Below are positions 15,842 through 23,003 of a stretch of DNA of 24,989 nt, in pieces (the stretch's first letter is position 1; each line of letters begins with the position of its first letter). Made by a program: the position numbers and the translations under genes. The stretch is from JABEVB01 sp049965775 (GTDB taxonomy: Bacteria; Planctomycetota; Phycisphaerae; WQYP01): the NCBI GenBank assembly GCA_049965775.1, contig JBMFVX010000034.1, positions 1 through 24,989 on the forward strand. The letters run 5' to 3'. The notes under the pieces were generated by a model that was not told the origin of the DNA, made no database searches, and saw only the letters and a program-made list of their open reading frames with translations.

Positions 15842-16423
15842 ATGAGCCAGCCTTCTGTTAAAACTCAACGCCAGGTGCTGGTATGCGTGTGCGGCGGTAT
15901 TGCGGCCTATAAAGTTTGCCATGTCGTAAGCCGCCTGGTTCAGCGCGGCGTGGATGTTAATGTCGCCATGACCGCCAACGCCCGGCAGTTCGTCGGAGCG
16001 GTAACATTTGAATCGCTTAGCGGCCGCCCCGTTCATACCGATCTATGGCATAACCTTGCCGGCGAGCAGCATCAAGACCCGCCGCATATTCGCCTGGCCC
16101 GCGACGCCGACCTTATCGTAGTCGCCCCCGCCACAGCCAACATGATCGCCAAAATGGCCCACGGCCTTGCCGACGACCTCGTAAGTTCGCTGCTGCTGGC
16201 GGCCAATCCGGCAAAAGTATTCGCCGCACCCGCCATGAACGAAGGCATGCTGCAGCACCCGGCAACGCAGCGAAATCTGGCTGCGGTGGCCGGTTTGGGT
16301 GTAACGCTCATCGGCCCGGATGAAGGCTGGCAAGCCTGCCGCACCACCGGCAAAGGCCGCATGACCGAGCCGGAAGAAATTCTCACCGCCATTCTCCAGC
16401 GCCTCGGCCTGAAACCGGGCTGA
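15842..16423 (+). CDS. coaC: Phosphopantothenoylcysteine decarboxylase (stand-alone CoaC)
   Basis: Flavin enzyme decarboxylating 4'-phosphopantothenoylcysteine to 4'-phosphopantetheine in CoA synthesis. The 193 residues cover only the HFCD flavoprotein domain: GGIAAYK (18-24), HIRLARDADLIVVAPATAN (82-100) with catalytic His82, the APAMN motif (129-133) with Asn133, and the substrate flap with Cys166 in ACRTTGKGRM (165-174). Most bacteria fuse this to the CoaB synthetase, but the frame stops after the decarboxylase domain and no CoaB follows in the next 300 bp, so CoaB must be encoded elsewhere. Its place after rpoZ is the usual position of coaBC. A GAGGG motif precedes the ATG. Confidence 0.9.
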   Translation: MSQPSVKTQRQVLVCVCGGIAAYKVCHVVSRLVQRGVDVNVAMTANARQFVGAVTFESLSGRPVHTDLWHNLAGEQHQDPPHIRLARDADLIVVAPATANMIAKMAHGLADDLVSSLLLAANPAKVFAAPAMNEGMLQHPATQRNLAAVAGLGVTLIGPDEGWQACRTTGKGRMTEPEEILTAILQRLGLKPG

Positions 16424-16737
16424 GTTTTGCCATAATTAAATTAGGGCCTGTAGAGAAATAACATGTACGGATATGGCGCAGGAATTTTGGCCGTCGGCGA
16501 CGCGCATACCCCGCCTGGTGGGTCTGTAAGGAGCGAGTAACGAAGCCGGCTGCCAAAAAAACCAGCCAGATCGTACAGGTTATTTATTTACCGGCCCTAC
16601 AGTAACAATATCACAGATGCCCTGCGCCAGCTTGTACGCGGTATAGCCAAAACTTACCACCGCACAACGACGAGGCATCGCCCGCCTCTGATTGGCGCCA
16701 ATGCCTGCGGTGCCGAGCCGCAATATTAATTCATGGC
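16424..16737. other. 314-bp intergenic region between convergent coaC and HIT genes
   Basis: It is dominated by the palindromic MITE-like element at 16442-16599. The rest (16600-16737) holds a possible 32-codon frame on the - strand (16580-16678) with AGAGG about 6 nt before its ATG; its last five codons come from the element. I do not recognise the peptide and do not call it a gene. No ordinary intrinsic terminator is seen for either flanking gene. Confidence 0.6.
16442..16599. mobile_element. MITE-like imperfect palindrome flanked by TA
   Basis: The outer 28 bases of each end are inverted copies: GGGCC, GTA, AAATAAC and TGTACG recur in the same order at 16444-16469 and, inverted, at 16572-16597, with about five differences in 29 positions. 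The similarity extends inward, with a small indel, through TGGC, TTTTGGC and CGGC to about 16502 and 16541, leaving a loop of about 38 nt. A TA dinucleotide borders each end (16442-16443 and 16598-16599), as expected for target duplication by IS630/Tc1-mariner-type transposases. There is no coding capacity. It could also act as a bidirectional terminator for the convergent flanking genes. Confidence 0.55.
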
Positions 16738-17181
16738 TTATTTCAGATTTTCGCCGATGCGGGCCACCAGCGATTGCGCGGCGGCGGTATCGAGCTTGCC
16801 GGCGGGCCACGGCACATGAAAGCTGTCGCCGATCCGCCGCGGAATAATGTGATAATGCAGGTGTGCCACCGATTGCATCGCTTCAACGCCACTGTTGAGC
16901 AGCACATGGCAGGCCGGGCAATTTACCGCCTGTGTTACCGCACGCGCGAGCTTCGGCAACCTTCGGCCAAGTTCGGCCATCAGTTCGGCAGGCGCGGCCA
17001 TAACAGTCGCGTGGTGCGCCTTGGGTATCACCAGCACATGGCCGGGCGTAACGGGGCCTATGTCTAAAAAACTCAGCACCACATCATCTTCATAAATACG
17101 GTGACACGGAATACTGCCGGCGACAATGCGGCAGAATATGCACGATTCATCGTGCGGCTTGGTCAGGTTATTTACAGCCAT
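16738..17181 (-). CDS. HIT-family nucleotide hydrolase
   Basis: A 147-residue histidine triad protein, of the family that hydrolyses nucleoside phosphoramidates or dinucleoside polyphosphates in the cytoplasm. The triad HLHYHIIPR is at 107-115 (His107, His109, His111). The CIFC pair (Cys14, Cys17) with His57 downstream suggests the structural zinc site seen in many bacterial HIT proteins, and FLDIGPVTPGHVLVIPK (38-54) is a typical family block. The ATG at 17181 is preferred over an in-frame TTG at 17187 because AAGGAG lies about 9 nt before the ATG but too close to the TTG. It follows the GNAT gene by 24 nt and is probably cotranscribed with it. Confidence 0.93.
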   Translation of the reverse strand: MAVNNLTKPHDESCIFCRIVAGSIPCHRIYEDDVVLSFLDIGPVTPGHVLVIPKAHHATVMAAPAELMAELGRRLPKLARAVTQAVNCPACHVLLNSGVEAMQSVAHLHYHIIPRRIGDSFHVPWPAGKLDTAAAQSLVARIGENLK

Positions 17182-17205
17182 GGGCAATACTCCTTGCTGT
17201 TAACG

Positions 17206-17709
17206 TTACGGCGACAGCGGCAGCACCATTTCATGATACGTTGTGCGAAAACCAACCGATTGAAATAACCGCACCGCCGGTGCATTAGGTTCAGCTGCCA
17301 TCAAACGCAATTGTCTCACGCCCTGCGAGCGTGCCCATGCGGCAGCGTAGCGCACAAGCTCACGGCCAACCCCCTGCCGCCGGGCGGCATCAGCCACGGC
17401 CATGTCGTGAATAAACGCATAACGCACATCGGCATAAATGGGAATGTCATCCAGTAACCCTGCCACCAGCGAGCCAATCACCGCGCCCGGCTCATGTGCC
17501 AGCTCGGCCACCGCAATCAGCCAGCCTGAAGCGTTAACATTGGCCCCAAGCCAGCGCTCATAGCGCGGGCGGATGTCCGCCTTAAGCTGCCAGCGCAGCG
17601 GCCAGTAGGTTTCGTGCTGACGCTCCACCAGCAGACAAAGTTCTACCACCGCCGCGAGATCGGCCGAGGTTGCGGGCCGCACAATCACCGCTTGAGAGGG
17701 CGTGGTCAT
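17206..17709 (-). CDS. GNAT-family N-acetyltransferase
   Basis: A 167-residue acetyl-CoA-dependent acetyltransferase of unknown substrate. The start IVRPATSADLAAVVEL is typical, acetyl-CoA-binding motif A is IHDMAVADAARRQGVGREL (100-118) with RRQGVG at 110-115, and the C-terminal NAPAVRLFQSVGF block (142-154) is the standard GNAT motif B region. The start MTTPSQAVIV at 17709 is chosen because upstream in-frame codons overlap the pfp stop region and do not look like this family; GAGG lies about 10 nt upstream. It lies between pfp and the HIT gene on the same strand with short gaps. It may acetylate a small molecule or a protein N-terminus. Confidence 0.86.
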   Translation of the reverse strand: MTTPSQAVIVRPATSADLAAVVELCLLVERQHETYWPLRWQLKADIRPRYERWLGANVNASGWLIAVAELAHEPGAVIGSLVAGLLDDIPIYADVRYAFIHDMAVADAARRQGVGRELVRYAAAWARSQGVRQLRLMAAEPNAPAVRLFQSVGFRTTYHEMVLPLSP

Positions 17710-17776
17710 GGGGCCGCATACCTCTATAAATTGCGCCGAGGCGATGAAGCGCCGGCATATGGGGCTGCTGGCGACA

Positions 17777-19006
17777 TCACAGCTTGCCCGGCCGGAATAA
17801 CTCGCCCACCAGCGGTTTGGCATATTTAACAAAGCCGGCGCCAATATCGCAGCCATTGATTACAAAGGCCGGATCAAGCGATTTGGTTTGGCGGGCCACA
17901 TTGGACAAAGCCGTCGGAAACGTTTCAATTTTGTATGGGGTTTCGCTGATGCGCCTTATGGCAACCGAGCCGCTGGCCAGGCCTTCCGGCGCGGTCAGGG
18001 CGTACTCAACCGCTTTGCGCCCGCACAGGCGAGCCTCGTGGGCATCGGACGGGCTTACAATGGTGGGAAAGCTGCGCTGCAAATAGCCGAAGGTATCGGC
18101 CCGCACGCGCAGTTTGCCGCCGGTTTTTTCCTGCAAGGGGGCGCCGAGTTTGCTCTTAACCAGATCGCTTAAAAAATCACCCAGAGCACCGGTGCCTGAA
18201 AGCTGCTTGTTGCCATGGGCGTCTACTTCGCCGCCGGAGACAACTTTTTCGGTAACGAGGCTGTGCTTATCGCCGGCTTTATACCGAATGCCTTCGCTTA
18301 CGGCCACCACGCAGCGACCCAACTTGGTGTATACGCGGTCAATGTCGGCGAGGAACTTGTCGTCGCTGAAATCAACTTCGGGCACATATATAAGGTGCGG
18401 GCCGTCGCCCTCGTCGCAGCGCGCCAGGGCGGAAGCGGCGGTCAGCCAGCCGGCATCGCGTCCCATGATCACGTCAATTTTCACACCCTTAAGCGAGCGA
18501 TTGTCCAGGTCGTCGCCCATAAGCGCCAGGGCCACAAACCGCCCCGCCGAGCCATAGCCCGGGCAGTGATCGGTGGTTCGCAGGTCGTTGTCAATGGTTT
18601 TGGGCACATGATAAACCCGCAGCGGATAGCCCGATTTGACGGCCATTTCGCTGATGATGCGGGCGGTATCCGCCGAGTCGTTGCCGCCGATGTAGAAAAA
18701 ATATTCGACGGCATGCTTTTTAAACGATTCGAAAATCTTCTGGCAATAAGCCTCATCCGGCTTGTCGCGCGTGGAACCTAAGGCGCTCGAAGGCGTAAGG
18801 GCGACGCGTTCGAGCAGGTCGGCAGGTACATCGTTAAGCGTGATAAAGTCGCTTTGAATGATGCCACGCACGCCGTGGCGCGCCCCTAAAATACGGTCTA
18901 CCTTCGCCTGCTTTTTAAGTTCTTCAATAACACCCACCAGAGATTGATTGATGACCGCGGTAGGCCCGCCTGATTGCCCGATAACCGCGTTACCTTTACC
19001 AGCCAT
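17777..19006 (-). CDS. pfp: 6-phosphofructokinase, probably pyrophosphate-dependent
   Basis: Phosphorylates fructose 6-phosphate; sequence features favour PPi over ATP as donor. In 409 residues the motifs are GQSGGPTAVINQS (10-22), GGND (107-110), PKTIDND (135-141) and MGRDAGWLT (181-189). Asp110 sits where ATP enzymes have the Gly that admits ATP, and Lys136 in PKTIDND is the other PPi-type marker. PPi dependence makes the reaction reversible, so it could serve glycolysis and gluconeogenesis. AAGGAG lies 8 nt before the ATG. A possible promoter is seen in the 191-nt gap after lpxI. The length fits the group of PPi enzymes found in clostridia, spirochaetes and planctomycetes. Confidence 0.93.
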   Translation of the reverse strand: MAGKGNAVIGQSGGPTAVINQSLVGVIEELKKQAKVDRILGARHGVRGIIQSDFITLNDVPADLLERVALTPSSALGSTRDKPDEAYCQKIFESFKKHAVEYFFYIGGNDSADTARIISEMAVKSGYPLRVYHVPKTIDNDLRTTDHCPGYGSAGRFVALALMGDDLDNRSLKGVKIDVIMGRDAGWLTAASALARCDEGDGPHLIYVPEVDFSDDKFLADIDRVYTKLGRCVVAVSEGIRYKAGDKHSLVTEKVVSGGEVDAHGNKQLSGTGALGDFLSDLVKSKLGAPLQEKTGGKLRVRADTFGYLQRSFPTIVSPSDAHEARLCGRKAVEYALTAPEGLASGSVAIRRISETPYKIETFPTALSNVARQTKSLDPAFVINGCDIGAGFVKYAKPLVGELFRPGKL

Positions 19007-19097
19007 GAAATATCTCCTTCAAGCGCCGCGTGCGGCCGGCCGGCGCGTAATCATTAGCGATGGAGAGATCAACCGGTCCATCGCGCCGCATACATAA

Positions 19098-19103
19098 AGT
19101 ATA
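19098..19103 (-). promoter_or_regulatory. Possible -10 element upstream of pfp
   Basis: On the - strand TATACT, one mismatch from TATAAT, lies in an AT-rich patch about 92 nt before the pfp ATG. No good -35 is found at 16-18 nt, so an internal promoter for pfp-GNAT-HIT is only suggested. Confidence 0.3.
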
Positions 19104-19197
19104 TGAAAACAGGTGCGGCGCAAAGGGGCGGCCTGGGGCTGCCAGTTACGCTTCAGCGGGTGTCGGCGGCACAAGGGAAAACGTAATGCGCCGCGTT

Positions 19198-20064
19198 TCA
19201 CTCACCTTTGCCTATGACCGCGATACCCAGCTCATCGGCCAGGGCAAGCATTTTTGGTTTTTCGAGCATGATGGTGCGACCCGTTTGAAGCACCAGCGCT
19301 GCAGCGCCGGCCTGTTTCAAATTGTGCAGCGTCTTTTCGCCCACGGTGGGAACGTCAAAGCGTATGTCCTGATTGGGATTGCTGGCCTTGCACAAAACCC
19401 AGCCGCCGCGGCGGCACAGCAAACCGGCTCGCTCAATCATGCGGTCGGTGCCTTCCATGGCTTCAACCGCGACAATTTCGCGATCTTTGCACGCTATGCT
19501 CTGGCCTACAAGCAGCGCATTCATCTGCTGCAGCAGCGGCCAGGCAAAGGCGATGTCTGCCAAAACCTCGGCACTGGGCCGGACGCGGTTCATGAACCCC
19601 TCGGTTGCCAGCAATTCACCTATATACGGTCGAACGTCAATAAGCGTGATGCCTCCATCTGAAAGCTCATCCGCAACGGCCCGCAGCAACCGATCGCTGC
19701 GTTTATCGTGCCGAAGTCGGACAAACCATACGCGAATCGTCCTCCAATCGGGCACATAACGCAAGAAGTACCAGCGGTCGTAAATGCGTTCTTTGGCGAC
19801 GCGGCCCACCATAATGCCCTGCCGCACCCCGTGACGTCGAAACAATCGTATCCACTGATTAATGCGAATAAGCCCCACGCGCTTGAGTACGTGCGACTGC
19901 TGCGCGAGGAGCAATTCTTCCGCCTGGCCGGCGAGCGCCGCCACCACTACCCGGTGCCCGGCGGCCACCAGCCCCCGGGCCACCGACACCGGCAACATGC
20001 CCTGGCCGGCAATGATGCCGACGGTTTCGCCGGCTTGCAACTCCGTTGCCTCGCTCGGTGGCAT
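19198..20064 (-). CDS. lpxI: UDP-2,3-diacylglucosamine pyrophosphatase LpxI
   Basis: Cleaves UDP-2,3-diacylglucosamine to lipid X and UMP in lipid A synthesis, replacing LpxH in many bacteria. The 288-residue length and pattern match the LpxI (DUF1009) family: GIIAGQGMLPVSVA (16-29), MVGRVAKERIYD, the strongly conserved central block IGELLATEGFMNRVRP, EAMEGTDRMIERAG, and the end TGRTIMLEKPKMLALADELGIAVIG. The ATG at 20064 is preferred over a GTG at 20103 because GGAG lies about 5 nt upstream. It follows hisD by 44 nt, so it may be cotranscribed with hisD. Its presence implies a lipid-A-bearing outer membrane. Confidence 0.93.
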   Translation of the reverse strand: MPPSEATELQAGETVGIIAGQGMLPVSVARGLVAAGHRVVVAALAGQAEELLLAQQSHVLKRVGLIRINQWIRLFRRHGVRQGIMVGRVAKERIYDRWYFLRYVPDWRTIRVWFVRLRHDKRSDRLLRAVADELSDGGITLIDVRPYIGELLATEGFMNRVRPSAEVLADIAFAWPLLQQMNALLVGQSIACKDREIVAVEAMEGTDRMIERAGLLCRRGGWVLCKASNPNQDIRFDVPTVGEKTLHNLKQAGAAALVLQTGRTIMLEKPKMLALADELGIAVIGKGE

Positions 20065-20108
20065 GAAAGCTCCTTTTGTTACCTGCGACGGCTTGAAACG
20101 CACTGCGG

Positions 20109-21455
20109 CTAAACGTTGCCGTCGCGCCGCGCCATAACCGAGCGGGCGTGCGCCTCAAAACATTCGCCACGAGCCAGCGTCACGATGGCGTCGGCGGCGG
20201 CATGCAGCGCGCCGGCGTCATATTCGACCATGCTGATGCGTTTGCGAAAGCTCTCGGCGGACAAACCGCTGAAAAACCGGCCCGTGCCCGAGGTGGGCAG
20301 TACATGCGAAGGCCCGGCCAGGTAATCGCCCGCGGCCACCGGCGTATGATTGCCGATAAAAATGGCCCCCGCATTGACAATGCGCATGGCATCGCGGCGA
20401 GCATCGCGTGTGGTAATTTGCAGGTGCTCGGGGGCGAAATCGTTTACCAAAGCCAATGCAATCTCGTGGCTGGGCGCCACCACCAACGCACTGGCGAAGG
20501 CCAAAGCCTTGGTTGTAAGCTCGCACCGCGGCAGCTTGGCAAGCTGAATGTCCATTTGCTGCTGCACTTTTTCGGCCAGTGCCGCCGAACTGGTAATAAG
20601 CAGGCAACTGCCGGGCGCGTGCTCGGCCTGGGCCAGCAGCTCGGCGGCGACGGCAACGGGGCTGGCGGAATCATCGGCCAGCACAATCACTTCACTGGGG
20701 CCGGCGAAGCTGTCAATATCTACCACTCCAAAAAGCTCTTTTTTGGCAAGCTGCACATAGGTGTTGCCGGGGCCGACTATTTTGTCCACCGGCCTGATGC
20801 TTTGCGTGCCAAACGCCATGGCCGCTATCGCCTGCGCGCCGCCCACAGCATAAACCTCACCAATGCCCAGCCGCGACGCCGCGGCCAATACCGCCGCCGA
20901 TACCTGCCCGCCGCGCACCGGGCTGCAGATGCAGATTTCTTTAACGCCCGCCACCTGCGCCGGCACCACACTCATAACCACAGTAGATGGATACGCGCCA
21001 GCGCCGCCTGGCACATACACCCCCACACGCTGCAACGGCTGATAGCGCACGGCCAGCCGCGCACCGGCGCCGCCCCCCGCCGGCATAATGGCCGCAGGCT
21101 CTGGCGGCAGCATCGCCTGCTGATACCGCCGCACGTTGGCGATAGCGGCATCCAGCGCTGCAATAAAGGCCGTTTCCGCCTGGCCGGCCGCCGTCGCAAT
21201 AGCCGCCGCCGAAACGCGCAACGCGCTGGCATCGCCGGTAAATTGATCAAACTGCCGACTGTACCGCACCAAGGCGTCGTCACCGTCGCGGCGCACATCG
21301 GCCAAAATGGCTCGCACCTTTTGCTGGGCCGAAGGTTCGCCGGTGGGCGAAAGCTCTGCCAGCAACATCGGCCCTATAGACAGCCGCGATTTAATCTCCG
21401 CCAGCCGCGCCGCATGGTCGGTGCGATCGCTATAAATAATTTCTATACAGGACAT
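20109..21455 (-). CDS. hisD: Histidinol dehydrogenase
   Basis: Last enzyme of histidine synthesis: oxidises L-histidinol to L-histidine with two NAD and a zinc ion. The 448 residues show VGVYVPGGAGAYPSTVVM, KIVGPGNTYVQLAKKELFG (225-243) and AGPSEVIVLAD. Zinc ligands are Gln276 and His279 in AQAEHAPGS, Asp377 in GDYLAGPSH, and His436 in FEAHARSV; Glu343/His344 in APEHLQ are the general base pair. No other his gene is adjacent. The ribosome binding site is weak (GTGGG); a promoter candidate lies about 60 nt upstream. A long open frame on the opposite strand (20148-21683) is only a shadow of this gene. Confidence 0.97.
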   Translation of the reverse strand: MSCIEIIYSDRTDHAARLAEIKSRLSIGPMLLAELSPTGEPSAQQKVRAILADVRRDGDDALVRYSRQFDQFTGDASALRVSAAAIATAAGQAETAFIAALDAAIANVRRYQQAMLPPEPAAIMPAGGGAGARLAVRYQPLQRVGVYVPGGAGAYPSTVVMSVVPAQVAGVKEICICSPVRGGQVSAAVLAAASRLGIGEVYAVGGAQAIAAMAFGTQSIRPVDKIVGPGNTYVQLAKKELFGVVDIDSFAGPSEVIVLADDSASPVAVAAELLAQAEHAPGSCLLITSSAALAEKVQQQMDIQLAKLPRCELTTKALAFASALVVAPSHEIALALVNDFAPEHLQITTRDARRDAMRIVNAGAIFIGNHTPVAAGDYLAGPSHVLPTSGTGRFFSGLSAESFRKRISMVEYDAGALHAAADAIVTLARGECFEAHARSVMARRDGNV

Positions 21456-21512
21456 AAACCCACGCCAAAAACTTGCCCTCGGCGTCGTTACGGGAGGGCG
21501 TCATCGAAAGCG

Positions 21513-21541
21513 ACTTTATCCATCAGCCCGCGGATTTACAA
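21513..21541 (-). promoter_or_regulatory. Candidate promoter of hisD
   Basis: Read on the - strand, TTGTAA (complement of 21536-21541) and TAAAGT (complement of 21513-21518) are 17 nt apart, each 4/6 to consensus. The start would fall near 21506, about 50 nt before the hisD ATG. The dyad AAGTCG-AACG-CGACTT (21551-21566) lies about 10 bp upstream of the -35, and a further CGACTT sits over the -10, so a regulator could bind here. Confidence 0.4.
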
Positions 21542-21679
21542 CCTTACTCGAAGTCGAACGCGACTTACACCGGCGCCAGCAACATGCGAACCGCATGGTG
21601 CCGCAAGTTTATACCAGGCCGCAGACTCTCAAGGCCCGGCGGTGTTTGCGCCGAACATGCGCTACAGGCTGCCTGTGTC

Positions 21680-22594
21680 TTAGCGCAGTGCGGCGCTATT
21701 CTTTACGCCAAGATTGCGATAAATCTCAAGCGTGGCGTACGAATTGTTGAGCGTGTAAAAGTGCAGGCCGCGAACCTGATTGTCCAGCAGATCGCGACAT
21801 TGCTCGGTGGCCCAATGAATACCTACGCGGCGCACGGCATCGGCATCGTCGCCGGCACGGTTGATGGCCCGCAGCAGCCGTGCCGGGTAATGAGCACCCA
21901 GCGCCAGCTCCGCCATGCGTTTCATGCCGGAGGCCGACGTGATGGGCATAATTCCGGCGATAACCGGCACGCGAATGCCGGCGAGTTCGCAGCGCTCGCG
22001 AAAGTCGTAAAAATCGTGGTTGTCAAAAAACAATTGGGTGCAGATATAGTCGGCACCGGCGTCAACCTTGGCCTTGAGGTAATCCATTTCCTGCAGGCGG
22101 TTGGGCGTCGCCGGATGCCCCTCCGGAAAGCCCGCCACGCCAACGCCAAAACCACGGGCATCGGGGTGCAGGCTAGCCCGGTTAAACTCCCGGATAAAAT
22201 GCACTAGATCGGCGGCATGCTTAAAGTCGTCATGCGCACGGTCGTAACCGGCGGCATCGCGGGGCACATCGCCTCCGAGCGCCAGAATGTTGCCCACATG
22301 CGCTGCGGCGTAGCGCGTTAAAATGTCCTGTATATCCGCCCGCTTATGGCTTACGCACGTCAGGTGGGGCACCGGGTCAAGCGTGGTTTGCTGCTTGAGG
22401 CGCAGCACAAGCTCATGGGTGCGCTGCCGGGTGGAACCGCCGGCGCCGTACGTCACCGACACAAAGGAAGGGGCCAGAGGCTCAAGCTGGGCGATGTGAT
22501 CAAACAGCTGCGCTGCGGCCTGGTCGCTTTTGGGCGGAAAAAACTCAAAAGAAAATGTGGTGGTGTCGCGGGCGAAAATATCGAGTATGTGCAT
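21680..22594 (-). CDS. metF: 5,10-methylenetetrahydrofolate reductase
   Basis: Flavin-dependent reduction of 5,10-methylene-THF to 5-methyl-THF for methionine synthesis. The 304-residue bacterial-length protein has FSFEFFPPK (14-22) with catalytic Glu17, SVTYGAGGS (46-54), ILALGGD (103-109) with Asp109, FPEGHP (156-161), TQLFFDN (186-192) with Gln187 and the end LHFYTLNN. AAGGA lies about 8 nt before the ATG, which is only some 22 nt from a strong promoter candidate. I looked for a SAM or cobalamin riboswitch upstream and saw none, so control is more likely at the promoter. hisD follows after 224 nt with its own promoter candidate. Confidence 0.97.
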   Translation of the reverse strand: MHILDIFARDTTTFSFEFFPPKSDQAAAQLFDHIAQLEPLAPSFVSVTYGAGGSTRQRTHELVLRLKQQTTLDPVPHLTCVSHKRADIQDILTRYAAAHVGNILALGGDVPRDAAGYDRAHDDFKHAADLVHFIREFNRASLHPDARGFGVGVAGFPEGHPATPNRLQEMDYLKAKVDAGADYICTQLFFDNHDFYDFRERCELAGIRVPVIAGIMPITSASGMKRMAELALGAHYPARLLRAINRAGDDADAVRRVGIHWATEQCRDLLDNQVRGLHFYTLNNSYATLEIYRNLGVKNSAALR

Positions 22595-22606
22595 ACCATA
22601 TATCCT

Positions 22607-22620
22607 TTAATCCGGATTAA
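22607..22620. promoter_or_regulatory. Perfect palindrome at the metF start site, putative operator
   Basis: TTAATCCGGATTAA is a perfect 14-bp dyad. It overlaps the transcription start predicted from the metF promoter (about 22617) and ends just upstream of the metF ribosome binding site, so a bound dimeric repressor would block initiation. It is unlike the enterobacterial MetJ box AGACGTCT. Confidence 0.5.
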
Positions 22621-22623
22621 CGG

Positions 22624-22652
22624 ATTGTATGGAGCCATGCCGCCCCAGTCAA
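22624..22652 (-). promoter_or_regulatory. Strong sigma-70-type promoter of metF
   Basis: On the - strand TTGACT (complement of 22647-22652) and TACAAT (complement of 22624-22629) are exactly 17 nt apart, each 5/6 to consensus. This is the best promoter match in the window and predicts a short leader of about 22 nt before the metF ATG at 22594. Confidence 0.7.
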
Positions 22653-22745
22653 GTGCGCCGGCGGCGGACCGCTGCCGGGGATCGGCCGATTTTCCGACGT
22701 TGTACCCATGTGAGTGCCCGTGGAGCGCCATCCATCCCCATTTAG

Positions 22746-22763
22746 CCCCCGGCTCGCCGGGGG
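22746..22763. repeat. Perfect GC-rich palindrome
   Basis: CCCCCGGC and GCCGGGGG flank a two-base centre, forming a compact hairpin on either strand. No T-run follows on either side, so it is not a clear terminator. It lies about 95 bp upstream of the metF -35. Confidence 0.5.
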
Positions 22764-22923
22764 AAAACGGGAAAATCGTCCGGCAAGAAACAAGCGGCCT
22801 GTATCTCAAAGCCAATACCCCCGGCTCCCGTCGGTGTCCAAGGTTTGGCCCGAGGCAATTGTTATTCGCCGGCCCTGCCGGGCGGCGGCCCATCATCACA
22901 GCCGCAACTCATGTATTATCGGC

Positions 22924-22959
22924 AAAAAGCCTGTCGGCCCAAACTGCCGTCGCCGACAG
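22924..22959 (-). terminator. Rho-independent terminator of the PEP-CTERM protease gene
   Basis: On the - strand the arms GCCGACAG/CTGTCGGC (22952-22959 with 22931-22938, 8 bp) enclose a 13-nt loop and are followed by GC and five T residues (complement of 22924-22928). It begins about 45 nt after the protease stop codon and separates that gene from metF. Confidence 0.82.
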
Positions 22960-23003
22960 TCCGGGCCGTTGTGAGAAATTCTTCTCCGGCAGGCTTCCGG
23001 AGT

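Larger units (their letters stand above)
22595..23003. other. 409-bp intergenic region between the protease gene and metF
   Basis: Both flanking genes are on the - strand. The stretch holds, in transcription order, a short CTCCGG/CCGGAG hairpin at 22984-23002, the terminator at 22924-22959, a perfect 18-bp palindrome at 22746-22763, and the metF promoter with its palindrome at 22607-22652. Open frames across it lack recognisable products. No riboswitch signature is seen. Confidence 0.6.

Noticed and set aside
16580..16678. 32-codon - strand frame starting MPRRCAVVSFGY
   Set aside because: An AGAGG precedes the ATG, but the peptide is unrecognised and its last five codons come from the MITE-like element. 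The evidence is too thin to call a gene.
20148..21683. A 511-codon open frame on the + strand
   Set aside because: It is antisense to hisD, which has complete active-site motifs. The translation is Arg/His/Gly-rich without domains, as expected of a shadow frame in GC-rich DNA.
22453..22899. 148-codon - strand frame overlapping the metF start
   Set aside because: It overlaps metF in another frame, crosses the metF promoter and has no recognisable domain.
22595..23003. Riboswitch (SAM or cobalamin) upstream of metF
   Set aside because: I looked for the conserved cores on the - strand and found none. The near-consensus promoter leaves a leader of only about 22 nt, too short for a riboswitch.
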